Source of the DNA: Cryptomeria japonica
Taxonomy: Eukaryota; Streptophyta; Pinopsida; Cupressales; Cupressaceae
DNA length: 64,000 bases
Direction: 5' to 3'
NCBI RefSeq assembly: GCF_030272615.1
Contig: NC_081413.1
Span: 442,951,038-443,015,037 of the forward strand
Shown here: positions 34,481-46,700 of the stretch, piece after piece
How positions within the stretch are numbered: the first letter of the stretch is position 1
Layout of the letters: every line of letters starts with the position of its first letter
Made by a program: the position numbers and the translations under genes
Notes under the pieces: generated by a model
What the model saw: the letters and a program-made list of their open reading frames with translations, nothing else
Databases searched by the model: none
Told to the model about the DNA's origin: nothing

Positions 34481-36633
34481 ATATATATATATATTAGTCA
34501 TTAAATAATAGTTTATGATTAATTTGTTATTAATTAATTGTATAATGGTAAATATACATTAATTAATATTAAAATTCTATTTTTCTTAATTAATATATAT
34601 ATTTTTCTAAATATATACTAATTGCTGAAAATTATGATTTAAGGTATATATAGTTTTAGATATATATACTAATTAATATCTTATATTTTCTTAAATATAC
34701 GCAAGGGAATAGTTGGTTAATCTGGGAAATGGTGATTTATTTTTGGTTTCTTTAAATATTTTTTTTTTTATCTGAAAAGTGTAACTTGGTTATGGGAAAA
34801 ATGAATTTGGGGAAATTGTCTTCGAACCAGCATGGGAATGATCTTTTATTTGAAGAATAAATATCATATTTTGTTGGTTAATGTTTATTTAATTATATTC
34901 ATGTGAATTTAGTTTAAAAACTCATGATGATGTATTTATGTTATGTTTTGATACAAATGAACTTAGTGAGTTAGAAAACCAGGAAAGAATTGTACCTAGA
35001 CAAGGTAGACAAACTGCAATCAAATTAGATCCTTTAGAAAACTGGATCAATTGTTGTGTGTAAACAATAGGAAGAAAAAAAGATTTGTCTTATCAATTCT
35101 ATGCCTATGCATGTTTAATTTTATGTATTCACATTTGCTTAAGAAATGGCAAGTCTATGATTTTGTTTTGTTGGACATTGTCGTATGATTGACTTGGGTA
35201 CTTGCTTATGTCTTTGATCTCGAGTTTTGACTATTTTCATGTGGCGGTTTTGTATTCGGTCATGTCCTTTATGTGAGTGCTGAAATGTTGGTATCTGGTT
35301 AACCATAGCTAGCCATGTCTCTAGTTAGAGTACCATCAGTCGGTGCACCTCGTATGAGGCCTTGTTTGGCCAAGTGGGTAATCCTACCATACTGAACTTC
35401 ATATGCTTGTCCTAGTGTCTACTTGGGTTTTAGGAGTTCGTTTGATTTTGTTCGCTAGTATGTTGTTGTGTTGTCCTCTTGTTTATGCCCTTTTGAGAAC
35501 CTAATATTCATGTTAGACCATGGGTTTCTTATGATGGGTTGCAAAGACTTAGTTTCCTAGATGCTCCAGTTGGTCTTTGTATTTGCTTCTTTTATGTTCA
35601 ATTGGATCCGTTTTCCTATTTAGGGATCCTTCATATATGTATTGGACCGATGTGGTCGTATGTATTATTGGTATATGCGCGCCTTGATGGAAGGATGTAA
35701 ATGATGTGAACCTTTTGTATTCTTCACCCTATTATTTTATCAGAGGGGTCTTACAGTTGAGCAGACCCAGAGATGTAGCCCACTAGGGGTGAACTCCGAT
35801 ATCATTTCGGTGTTATGTGGTGTTTTTTTACTCTTTTGTTCCCTCTTTAATTTAGCATGTATGGATGGCATTATGCTAAAATGTGTAATGTGGTATAGAT
35901 GAAGATAATTCATAAATGCATGTATGTAGTCATCTTACTAATGCAATAATCAGGATCATGAAGATTGTAAATTTTGAATAATGGAATGTATTCAATTGTT
36001 GATAATGCATTTAAAGTATGCTTCGAAAGTATTCGATAGTTTATAATAAAATTAAAGTATGTAATGAATTAGATGCATGACTTATGTTTTAATGAAAGTT
36101 TGGGTGAAATGTATGGTTAAATTTGTAATGGATGAACTCATCATGGTATCTATATTTTAAATCTAATGGATGAACTTGATCATGTATCTATATTTTAACT
36201 TTAATGGATGAAATTCATCATGTTATCTATATTTTAGCTTTAATGGGTGAACTTCATCATGTTAGTCATATTTTTAACCTTAATGGATGTACTCATCATG
36301 TTATCTATATTTTCAACCGTAATGGATGAACTCGTCCTATTATCTATAATTTTAATTTACCGAACGAATTATATCTTTGTCTAAATTAATAACTTGTAAT
36401 TAAGTTAATCAACTTAATTTGATTAATTAGCGTGAGTTGAGTTAAGTGTGGTATTAAATAACCACATTGGGAAACCCTTTAGGTGTTAGTTAAGTCTTCC
36501 GCTGTGTTATCTGAACTTATGATAACTCATTGTATCATTATATTGTGTTTAAAACTCTTTATAAAGAAAATATTTGCACTCTATTCTTGAGATTTAGCCT
36601 CATCCCTTCGGGGTTTCCTAGCGAAGCATTACA
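34481..36633 (+). repeat. LARD LTR3, right part
   Basis: Resumes LTR sequence that matches LTR2 from about 11500 to its end, including the 37-40-bp tandem array (36127-36358), and ends GCATTACA at the outer edge of the LARD. The base after it starts the TTCTC target duplication. Confidence 0.85.
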
Positions 36634-36711
36634 TTCTCTAACGAAATTTCTTAAAAAATCTTGTTTATGTGGACTATTCAATCCAGGAATATTTCATTAA
36701 ACAATTTTCAT
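36634..36711 (-). pseudogene. LINE A ORF2 start, first residues of the endonuclease
   Basis: On the minus strand the ATG at 36711 begins MKIV, then two stops where Ser-Trp or a similar pair is usual, then NIPGLNSPHKQDFLRNFVRE. The frame continues without loss as HKPDIVLIQETK at 7653 once the LTR element is removed. It shows that the two halves belong to a single LINE. Confidence 0.85.
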
Positions 36712-36739
36712 TTTCTTTTTAGGAAACATACCTCAAAGA

Positions 36740-38446
36740 TGGTCATATGAGTTTCATCTGTTATATTCTTTCTTGCCTCTTGATCTCTGATCTAGCTTGC
36801 TGATCTTCTTCCATGGGGAGAGGGGATAAATCCTGTATTGGCCTTAGTCTTGTTTCTTGTCTTGACAAGGGTAGCCGAGGGTGTTGACTTCAGCCCATAT
36901 TTTCCACTTTTCTTTCATTTCGTAGCTTCATTGTTCTGGATATCATCCTCTTGGTTGTTTTGGGTGGATTCCTTCTGCTTGAAAGCGTCTTCCGCAACCC
37001 ACTTTTCACTTATGTTAAGCAATGAAGTTGTGGGGGACAACTAGAAAGTAGATTTCACCATCTCAACCAACTATTGTGATTCTGATGATGAGATCCCTCT
37101 AAGAATCAAACACCTCTGGGACTCCTCATAGTTAGATCTAGGGAAATCTTTGTTAATGTTTTCCATGGTGCAGTTTGAAGACACCCCCTCTTTGCTTTGC
37201 AAACCCACCTATATTTCTCCATCTTCTAGGTTATCACTTTGTTGTTCATCCTGATTGAGGTTTTGTCATTATCTCTCGTCTTTGCCTATTTGATCCTCTT
37301 TTCCACCTTCAGACACATGGTTTATTGGGTTTCCCATATTGATGTTCCCCTATTTCTCAAAAGTGTCAGGGATGATAACACTTTGAGCTTCTTCTATCGT
37401 TTTATTTTCTTCAGCAACAACTAGTTGCTTAACAGGATTTTTGGCTCTCCATTGCATTGTCTTGTCTTTCTTCTCTTTCTATTTGACAGCCTGTAGGGGG
37501 CATTTTTTAGCAGTATGCCCCTATTTTTTGTAGTGAAAACATGCAAGAGGGACACTTTCATATTCTAATGGTTGGACCCACTTCCCCAGTCTGGAGTTAA
37601 TCTCAATAGATAAAGGCATATCTATTCCTTGAATGACTCCCACACAAATCCTTGCAAAGGTGAGTCTTCTTCTAGCCACTGTGATAGGGTCCATAGATAA
37701 GAGCTCCCCAAAGGAAGTAGCGATTCCTTTGAAAACATCTTAAACCTAGAACTCCAATGGGAGACTCAGGAGTCTAACCCAAACTAGAGATTGGACAAAA
37801 TAATATTCATTTAGGTCCATCATAGGCGACCATTTTTGTAGAGCTAGCACAGATTTTCCAATCAACCAAGGGCCATCACAAAGCACCCTCGATATGTCTT
37901 CTTCACACAAAAAAGACATAGACAACGCACCTTTGGACATGGCCGTGATCTCCACTTGACCTTTGAGTGCTCATTTACGTTTAACAAATACCATGACAAC
38001 ATCAATATTCGATCTAGGGCCCAAAAATTTTCCAACCTGTTTCAAAGCCATAAGGTTGATGTTGTGCTCAATCACTAGGTCTGGAACTTCAATAGAAAAT
38101 CTACCCTTTTTCGGTTTTGAGATATTACGCACTGCAAGGAGTGAGGAATTTCCACTCACTTTGACATCGAACAGAGAAGTCCATGACCGACCAATGTCCC
38201 TACGATCGAATCCCTACCTTGGGCTGCCTCGAGCATGTGATTCTCCTCCCCCCCACCGGGATCGAGAGGCCTATCATGACCTTGTGGGTACCCAACCACC
38301 AGATCTTTTCCATTCAATTCAGAAGAGTCAGGGCAGTCCCGAGATCCATCCTTTTCGCCCACTCCTTGGTTCGCATATCCATTACAGGGTTTCTCACCCT
38401 GTCTTGAGTTCAAATTCAAAGTCACTCCCTTATCTCGCTTCTCCAT
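36740..38446 (-). pseudogene. LINE A ORF1, gag-like protein with zinc knuckle
   Basis: The ATG at 38446 begins MEKRDKG. The middle part has KGALSMSFLCEEDISRVLCD followed by GPWLIGKSVLALQKW, typical of the DUF4283 domain in plant LINE ORF1 proteins. A zinc knuckle follows near 37497-37544 (CFHYKK, stop, GHTAKKC), in which the second Cys of the CCHC pattern is Tyr and an in-frame stop sits inside. The C-terminal part is long, hydrophilic and broken by stops. ORF1 proteins bind the element RNA. There is a one-base frameshift at about 38157 and a stop at 37971. The region from 36740 to 37450 gives only scattered frames. Confidence 0.75.
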
Positions 38447-38451
38447 TAGTG

Positions 38452-38470
38452 AATAATGCATACTCTTATT
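38452..38470. repeat. LINE A target-site duplication, right copy
   Basis: Identical 19-bp string to 465-483. It directly abuts the LINE 5' end at 38451. Confidence 0.85.
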
Positions 38471-39688
38471 ATTCTCCATGATTCACAATATTTTCTACCA
38501 AAATAATTGATATTAAAATTTTCATCAATAAATTTAATATTTTTCTTTAAAGAAAGGAAAGATTTGCCAATAAAAATTATTAATTAAAAAATAAAAATTA
38601 AATATTCGGAAAGAGATTTTATACAATTTTTTTAGAGGGGATTTCTTAAAGTTATCAATCAACACAAATCTCTTATGTGACATGGTAATATTAACACAAA
38701 AGATTAATTCACAAAAAAATCCCCAAATTCCCATAAATATATAGTAATAGGGAAATTCTGATTATAATAATATATACTAGTTTATTTTTTTAGATTCAAT
38801 TGTGTGTATTTTTTTCCCATCTAAACTAGTATACAATATGGATTGTGGAAATCTCATAGCTTTAATATAATAATATAATTAACAATAATTGACGAATTTC
38901 TCCCCAAAAATCCCAGAAGACAATTGATAGACACATTGTAGACAATCTTTTCTTTCTTGGAAATTAAATATATAAAATAAGATTAAAATATAACAGAAAT
39001 CTCCAACTTGAAATTTAGAAGAAAGGTCTAAAAACTGAGAGAAGAATTGAAGCACAATCTATTATCCAAAAAATGCCAAAGCAATCACAACTACAAAGAA
39101 ATTTCCCAATATGCCATTTGCAATGAACAGTTGCACAAAAAATCTCTTCGAAATCCAAAAGCAATTCTCCTCCCAAACTCACCAAAAATTCTCCAAAACA
39201 ACAACAATGCAAAACTTCCCCCAAAACTTTCACACACATAATAATAATTAAAAACTCTCTTAAAAGTTCTCAAAAAGCCCTAAATAAATCATAAAAAAAA
39301 ATCCTAAAATTAATAAAATAATAATCACAAAAGAAAAGAAAAATAAAGGAATAAATAATCAATTAGTAGCTAAATAAAAAGATTGTAATGAAACAATCAA
39401 TTGAAATCCCAATTAAACATAGAAGCTCTAAATAAAATAAATAAATAAATAACAACTAAATTTCCAAAAGACTCCAACAAATAATTCCAATTAAAATAAT
39501 TTGTTTAATAAATGTTAAAGTCACAATAAATATTATTTATTAACTACACATTAGAACTCATAAAATTATTACTTAATTAGTTACAATAAAATCAATCCAC
39601 ATAATAATTAAATAAACATCACATGACAACTTAACCATAATACTAGAACTGACAAGGTATTGACTAGGCCTAGAATGTGATAGGACTG
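38471..39688. other. AT-rich intergenic sequence
   Basis: The right flank of the LINE A target. No coding or structural feature is supported. Short ORFs here are chance frames in AT-rich sequence. Confidence 0.5.
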
Positions 39689-39774
39689 TGTGTGTGTGTG
39701 TGTGTGTACATATATACATATACATATACATATACAGATACATACATATATAAATACACACACACACACACCTA

Positions 39775-39809
<35 letters not shown>

Positions 39810-39964
39810 ATATATATATACACATATATATGTATATATATATGTGTGTGTGTGTGTATATATATATATGTATGTAGATATGCATATATACACATATATA
39901 CATATATATATATATAAATATATATATACACACACACACACATATACACATACATATGTGTATG

Positions 39965-40007
<43 letters not shown>

Positions 40008-40348
40008 ACATATACACATTTACATATATATACACATATGTATGTATATATACACATATATATGTACATATATATATATATACATTTACATATATATAAA
40101 CCTATACATACACACACATATACATGTATCTATATATGTATGTATGTATGTACATATATATATATACACATTTACATATATATAAACATATACACACACA
40201 TATATATGGATCTATGTATGTATGTATGTATGTATGTATGTGTGTGTGTGTGTCTCTGTATGTGTATATATACATATATACATATATATATATTTATATA
40301 CATATATATATACATATATATAGATATGTACATATATACATATATGTA

Positions 40349-40404
<56 letters not shown>
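39689..40404. repeat. compound dinucleotide repeat, alternating purine-pyrimidine tract
   Basis: About 715 bp of TG, CA, TA and TATG/CATA repeats in mixed order, almost entirely alternating purine and pyrimidine, with a pure TG block at 40356-40402. The long YIYTHT- and CVCVCV-type ORFs on both strands are artefacts of it. Confidence 0.95.
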
Positions 40405-40405
<1 letters not shown>

Positions 40406-40880
40406 ATATAGTCACAGAGTAGACACATTGGTGAAAAGAGAATCACAACATCACACTCCACTCGCAATGAGTGGTATGACATTGTCCCTTTCACACATGT
40501 GGCAGCAATACATCATAATGAGGACACATCATCAATAATATCAATGACATTATCATATCCAATATAATAAAAAATTAAAGCTAGCACATGACATGGTTAC
40601 ATCATAAGTAAACATAAACCACTAAATATGCATAAATATCTAAATATAAATCTCAATATCAACATAGTCCATAATGTATCATCATCCATATAAAGCATAA
40701 GATATCATATATCATCATGTAATAACTGCCATCTACTAGTGTGATCGAAATATAAATCAAAACCACAAGCATTTGCCAAGAGTATCATTAATGTATCTAA
40801 ACAAGTCCATGAATGTCTAACAATACATCAAAATAAAAGCATATCAAGGAGGGACACTCCACACCTAATTCATTGATATT
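40405..40880. other. no feature seen
   Basis: AT-rich sequence between the dinucleotide tract and the repeated LINE segment. Nothing is recognised. Confidence 0.5.
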
Positions 40881-42970
40881 TTTTATGATAAGGACCAACA
40901 AAATTTAACAATACAAATTGAGAGGATTGTTGAATTTCTAATTGGAGACATTACAATTATTCCCCTAATAATTAACCCTAATTATCATCTTATTATTTAT
41001 CAAAGACCATTTTCTATAGTATTTATCATTACATTTACCAATACCTCGTACACTCTTATATTTATTATTTATTGCATCATTTATCTTTTATTATAGTTAT
41101 AATTAATTAATCAAATTACAAGTTATCATTTTATATATTTTATTCATGAATTAAAATATTTAATTATTTGATTAATTGAAAGAGCTACTTATTTTTTTCA
41201 AAAAATAATTTTTTCTTTTATATTTCATCAATTAACTTCATCTTTTAATTACTGAATTTTATTTTCATTTATCCATTATTAATTTAAATATTTCACAACA
41301 AATCTCTTAGAAGATTGAAATAATAATTGTTTTATTAGTTGAGTGGAATTCAAATTCAAACTAGTTAACTCAAGAAGATAAATCTAAGGTTTTCTTTGAA
41401 GATTGGTACAATATGTGTTATTTGATTTGAATTTAGAGATTTTAAAATATCATTGTATATTATTTTAATTTCATAATTACATTATAGTGAACTCAAAATG
41501 AGCATACTATTAGAATTGATACCTCAACTGTATAGCTCTCAAACACGGGGGCTTCACTTATTGAGCCTAGGTTATAGCACGTGGATTCATGGAATACTAA
41601 AGAATCCCCCTATTTTCAAAATATATTTCCCTAAACTCCTATTTTGTTATCCCCTTCCAATACGTAGCTTGAATTAAAAGCCCTACTATTTTCAGCAAAT
41701 ATTATATTTTTTCATAGTTGAAATTAAAAAACCCCCTATTTTCACCAATAGGCAATATATTGTACCCTCATTTTTGAGATATTAAACCCCCCAGGATGAA
41801 TGCACATGATATATTATTGTCTAGCTAGTGAAGGCCCCACTCTACCAAAGTTCTCATACCAATCAAAGACTTGTCATACACAAAGAGAAAAATAAGATTA
41901 TGGAGGCCAAAAGATGATTGATCTAGAAATATGAATCATCCTAATTATGCAAATAATCACATTAACTAAATGAATACAATAATGATACAATTTATCCTTA
42001 TAAAAAATTGCAAATACTAAAAATAAAAGAAACTCTAAGGATACCCTATGTGAGGGTAGAAGTAGATCATCCCATGTGTCCTCATTATATGACCCGAGAT
42101 ACCAAAAATAACATGATCTAAGCATGCTTATGTCCTAGAGTACAATATTACTCTAACACACACAAACACACATGTCTTTCCTCTTAAGTGAAAAGGATGG
42201 GTCCAAAAAACTAATGCCTCATGAGGTACCCAATTACAAATGAAAATACTTGTGACAACCAGAGAAACAAAACATGAACTTATGAAAATAGAAAGGTGAA
42301 AGATAGCCAAACAATTTAAGGAAAGTAAGAAGTAAATGTAAAATGATTTCTCAACAAAATCTAGTGGGGAGACCATATATGTCCCTAGATAATCATTAAT
42401 CAAAGAAAAATCAAGTATGTTAGTCATTATTACAGAGGATGATATTGTCCGTACCTTTAATATTAGAGGTGATGAAATTTCTAAAATAATATGAAATTGT
42501 AGAAATAACATGTTCCACGAGAGAAGGCATATTGGTGTAAACCTTGATATTTTGGACATATGAGCCCAAATTCACTAGCTTGTCTAATGATGTGTTTCCT
42601 TCCTTAAATGTGTGGTTGAGTGTACTTCACTAGGCTCATCGTGTTTAGGTGACACTAAACAATAATATGAATAATCAACTAGGGGGAATGCCTTGCCTAT
42701 TCAACATGATAATGACATTTGTACAATCTCCATTGGTAATCACCTTGGTAACTCCTTTCTCGTTTGCTAACTTAATACTATGATGAGGAGCTACCACCTC
42801 AGTATAGTTGGATGATTAGACTACCAAATTTACAACATAGGCAAAGATCATCTAACCTTTCTCACATCTCTTAGGATGCTATCCCGTCCTGTCCTACCTA
42901 AGTTTCTTTTAGCTAGTCATTGAGATTTAACTTGAACCACACAAAGGTCAAGGGGAGCCATGAATAAAAT
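40881..42970 (-). mobile_element. LINE RNase H/3' remnant, copy 1 of 2
   Basis: Two blocks, about 40890-41400 and 42270-42960, match 62590-63100 and 63255-63890 in the same orientation. The second block, read on the minus strand, is a decayed LINE RNase H end, with QNIKVYTNMPSLVE and preceding frames that match the NFDGS-bearing copy at 63.8 kb. About 870 bp (41400-42270) separate the blocks here against 155 bp in the other copy. This suggests an insertion or deletion. Confidence 0.65.
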
Positions 42971-43565
42971 AAAATAACATGTTACTAAATCACATTCATA
43001 TTCCTTATAATAGAATTGACTAATAAACTTAATCTAAAATTTATAATAAAAAAATTTAATAAATTTTTTTTAATAAAAATTTAATTTGTTTTTTCATTTG
43101 TTTTATTTTCATTTTTTTATTTTATATATATTTTAATTTTATTGTCTATACTATTGACACAACCATTACATATAAGATAAGATAATGAGACATAAATTGA
43201 AAAGTAATTAAATGATAAAACCATTAATAATTAACCGTCAAAATTGAAGAATCGTCCACTCTTTCATATCTATGTGGACACAACCATTACACATAACATA
43301 GCAAGGCCTCAAATGTAAGGTGTTAAAACGACCAAATCATCAATTGTTTACCGTCAAATTCGTGGATGGTGGATCCTTGCAAAGACTTGAAGACTCGAGT
43401 CTTTCAAGTCGTCCAAGACTCTAGAGCCCACCCATGAATTCAAAAAGCCGTCTCTGTGCACTGAACCCTAATTAAATACATCACAATACTGCTTAATTCT
43501 TTGCTATTATTCTGATGCCCTGCCCAGAGCTTCCATTTTAGGTGAGTGGAAAAGCCGGCTACAAA
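42971..43565. other. upstream sequence of the proposed ERF exon 1
   Basis: AT-rich up to about 43230, then more GC-balanced sequence that would hold the promoter and 5' UTR of the gene below. I see no convincing TATA box. Confidence 0.4.
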
Positions 43566-43748
43566 ATGGCGATACACGAAAATGGATCGGATCAGGGTTC
43601 GAATCCAGAGCGGGTCATTCTCGATGTTAACAATAATAGTACCCAATTCCTCTCCACCGTCAAGAGACAGAGACAGAGACAAAGAGATCACGAGCACTCT
43701 TTGACGGCAACGACAACACCCATCTACTTCGTCAGCACAGAAACCGGT
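43566..43748 (+). CDS. proposed exon 1 of the AP2/ERF gene
   Basis: The ATG at 43566 lies in a strong plant start context (ACAAAATGGCG). The frame reads MAIHENGSDQGSNPERVILD and on to VSTET, with normal coding composition unlike the surrounding DNA. A GT donor at 43749 (ACCG|GTGATC) ends the exon in phase 1. The acceptor at 47960 (TTATGTGTAG|AC) needs phase 1 and would give an in-frame junction (Asp) with the ERF exon. The N-terminal 60 residues show no known domain, with an Arg-Gln repeat (KRQRQRQRDHEH). It could also be a separate gene fragment, since the link rests on phase, distance and orientation. Confidence 0.5.
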
Positions 43749-46700
43749 GATCGCCTAATTTCTTTTGCATCTCTATTATTATTACAGAGTTTTGTTACTT
43801 TCTCTTTCATTTTCTTAGTGTAAGAGAAATAATAATCATTTGCCACAATCCGTGGAATAAATACATAGATCTATTAGCGATTTGTAATAACAATAGGCAG
43901 ATGAATATTAAAAACGGTACCCTATTCTATAGGATGTTAAACTATGTAGTAGATAAAATTTAGATCATCCGTTAAAAGAGTCAAATTCACTGATAACAGA
44001 GATATATAATTATTTATTTGATATTAACACCTTATCTTTCTATTTTTCCCTATTTTGGTGAGTAGATTTTATTTTCATATATATTTCTAAGAAACCTTCG
44101 AATTCTATTTGTATGGAGTTAAAAGGTTTTATGGGATTGCAGAAAAATTGCTATGTCATAAATTGGAATCTCAATCTCAAAAATAGGATTTTTTTGTTAT
44201 TAAGTTTTCAAATATTCAGTAAGTGTATTAATTTTTTTCTTAATAATTTAAGAAAGATTCTTTTTCACATATCATGTATTTGTCACAAATATATTATTTT
44301 AAATTTTTTGGTCTTTGTGACACTAAACTTTACAAATTAGTTCAATTGTTCTCAATGTAGATAAGATCGTCCACATATAAAACTAAGATAATAATATCAC
44401 CAAGTGAGTTCTTTATATAAAGATTGGGATCTAACATTGTTTTTTACAAAAACCTTTCTACAATAGGTATGAGTCAATATTGGAATACCATGTTCTTAGT
44501 TTTTGCTTAAAATCATCTAATGTCTTATTGAATCTATAAACAGTGTGCTTTTTAAAAGACATTTCGAGTCCTTTAGATTATGTCAAATAAACCTCTTCAT
44601 CAATGCTCTTGAGAACTATATGATGAACTATTTAATATATTGAGCTATTGAAGTTGATTTTAGATTGATGATACCTATTTGTACTATGGGTGTAAATATT
44701 TAAGCATAATCCATACATTCTTGTTGAGTGTGTTCTTTGTCTACCAATCAAACCTTTTGTTTAATAAAGCTTCCATCAAATTTGAAATTAGTTTTGTACA
44801 TCCACATTATACCAACTACTTCCATATGAAGAGGTAACTAGACTAGATTCCATATATCATTCTTTTAAATATTTTAGATCAGATTAGTATTTATTGCTTC
44901 AACTAAACCTTCATTTTCTTTAGCTTGTTCAAAGGCCTGTGACTCTTTGTTTTGAATGATTGGGGTGATCAAGGCATAGTTTATTTTTCTTTGTGACACA
45001 AAGTTATCTTTTTATTGAAATTTGAATCTAGCATAAGAATTAATGAACGATTCTTTTTTCTCTCTTTGATATTTTCTTATTTTCACTCTTGACCATTTGA
45101 GTTGTTCTTCCTCATCACCTACATCAATTATAATTTTCTATGTATTATATTTCCTTTCTTAATATCACATCTCTACTTATCACGTGTTTCATACTCAATA
45201 GATCATAAAGCATGTACACTTTAGTTTTTATTGATATCCATGGAAAATGCATATAAATCATTTATGATCAAACATATGCCTTTTTTTTTGGCATACATAC
45301 ATAAGAAACACATAAAAACACCCTCAAATATTCAACTTCTATCTCAATTAAAAACCATTATTTTGAAGATTTTTTTTTAAATTGTTTTCTAGGACTCATA
45401 TTTAGAATATGTATAATTGTACATACTATGTCTATTTAAAACCTCTTATCTATTTGTTTAATTTCATCATAGTCTTGAGATTTTGACAGCAGTCATATTC
45501 TTCATTTTATCAATTCCATTTTGTTGTAGGGTGTAGGAAGTAGTAAAGTCCATCGATTCCATGAATTTCATAAAAGTGTAAATATTATTTGATTTATATT
45601 CACATTCATTATGCAACCTACATGTATCACTCTATTTCTCAACAAACCTCTTAAATTCTACAAATTGATTAAATATTATTAAACTTGTAGTTAAGCAATA
45701 TACTTAATTTTTCGAGTAATCATTAACAAAAATCAAAATGCACATTTACTTTCCTAGAGAAAATATTTCCATGAGGCAACACAAATCTAAATCCATATGA
45801 GTTCTCACAAGAGATTGTTTAACTATTTCTATTTACCAATTAAAAATCTCTCTCTATATTATTTGTCAATAATACACTCTTCGCATATTTCTTTTGTATC
45901 TTTAATAAAAGACAACCCTTAAACCACACTCATTTGTTGATTAAAAATAAAGCAATAAAATTAAGATACCTACATTTCGCTATTAGATTTTACTCTATTT
46001 CATTACTTTCTTTTTGAATTCTTAGTTTCCATGAGTTAAATATAGAGGAAGAATCCTATCACCTATCTATATTCTTGGAAGAACTAAATTCATTATTAAT
46101 TTATATCTAATCATGGACTTATCTTCATTAAATGTTACTTGTATTTTTTTTACATCAAGTGTTATAACTATTAGTGCTTTATTGATATACACAATGTTCA
46201 GTTATAAATGTAATAGTGACTATGCTTTTGGCTCTCTAAGACTAACCATCTCTCAATATCATTTTTTGGGGTTAATTTTCATCTAAATTGTTGAACAAAC
46301 TCTTATTAGATGCCATTTAAGGAAAAAATAACAATCAATGTAAGATACATTATTTTCATTTTCACTTTTATTGAAATAGATAATCAGGAAACATTATTTA
46401 TCTTCAATTAAATTTATAACATTCATTTTTATTTTATTTCAACTTATTTATTGTGATATTCTACTTTATAGTAACATAACTTATTACAGTGAAAATATTG
46501 GACATTCATCTTGTAATTACTATCTTGCACATTAATTTATGTCCCTCTCTTTCTTTTAAATTATTACTTCTACTTCTAAAACATTAGCTTCTACTGGAGG
46601 AAGAATTGTTAGAATTCATCTTTAGATTCTTTTTTATTGTTAGAATTCTTTTGTAGATTCACTTTGGCTATGGTCCTTGAAGAATATGTTTCTTTTATTT

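Larger units (their letters stand above)
7659..36633. mobile_element. LARD-type LTR retrotransposon, tandem three-LTR form with nested gypsy element
   Basis: The whole block begins TGTAGTGTCCC and ends GCATTACA, with a near-identical 5-bp target duplication outside (TTCTT at 7654-7658, TTCTC at 36634-36638). It contains LTR1 (fragment), internal fragment, LTR2 (9187-13700), full internal region (13701-17042) and LTR3 (17043-36633 including the nested Tat element). LTRs are about 4.5 kb and the internal region 3.3 kb without recognisable gag or pol. This matches the large retrotransposon derivative (LARD) plan described in grasses. Such elements depend on proteins from an autonomous partner. 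A three-LTR, two-interior array usually results from unequal recombination between LTRs. Confidence 0.8.
484..38451 (-). mobile_element. LINE A, nearly complete L1-type LINE, split by nested insertions
   Basis: A non-LTR retrotransposon on the minus strand. Reading from 38451 downward the order is ORF1, then ORF2 (endonuclease, reverse transcriptase, zinc-binding domain, RNase H), then an additional ORF3, then a short 3' region ending in an A-run (T-run at 484). It is bounded by the 19-bp duplications at 465-483 and 38452-38470. Subtracting the 29-kb LTR-element insertion (7659-36633 plus one 5-bp duplication) leaves about 9.0 kb, which still includes the 1-kb inverted-repeat element. The 5' end lies only 5 nt before the ORF1 ATG, so the 5' UTR is missing or very short. 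All ORFs carry stops or frameshifts, so the copy is dead. Confidence 0.85.

Noticed and set aside
39573-40538. Several long ORFs (up to 169 residues) on both strands with Y/I/T/H or C/V repeats
   Set aside because: They are translations of dinucleotide repeats with no real protein character.
42128-42559. 143-residue minus-strand ORF
   Set aside because: It overlaps the decayed LINE RNase H/3' region in a different frame, and its matching region in the 63-kb copy is not open.
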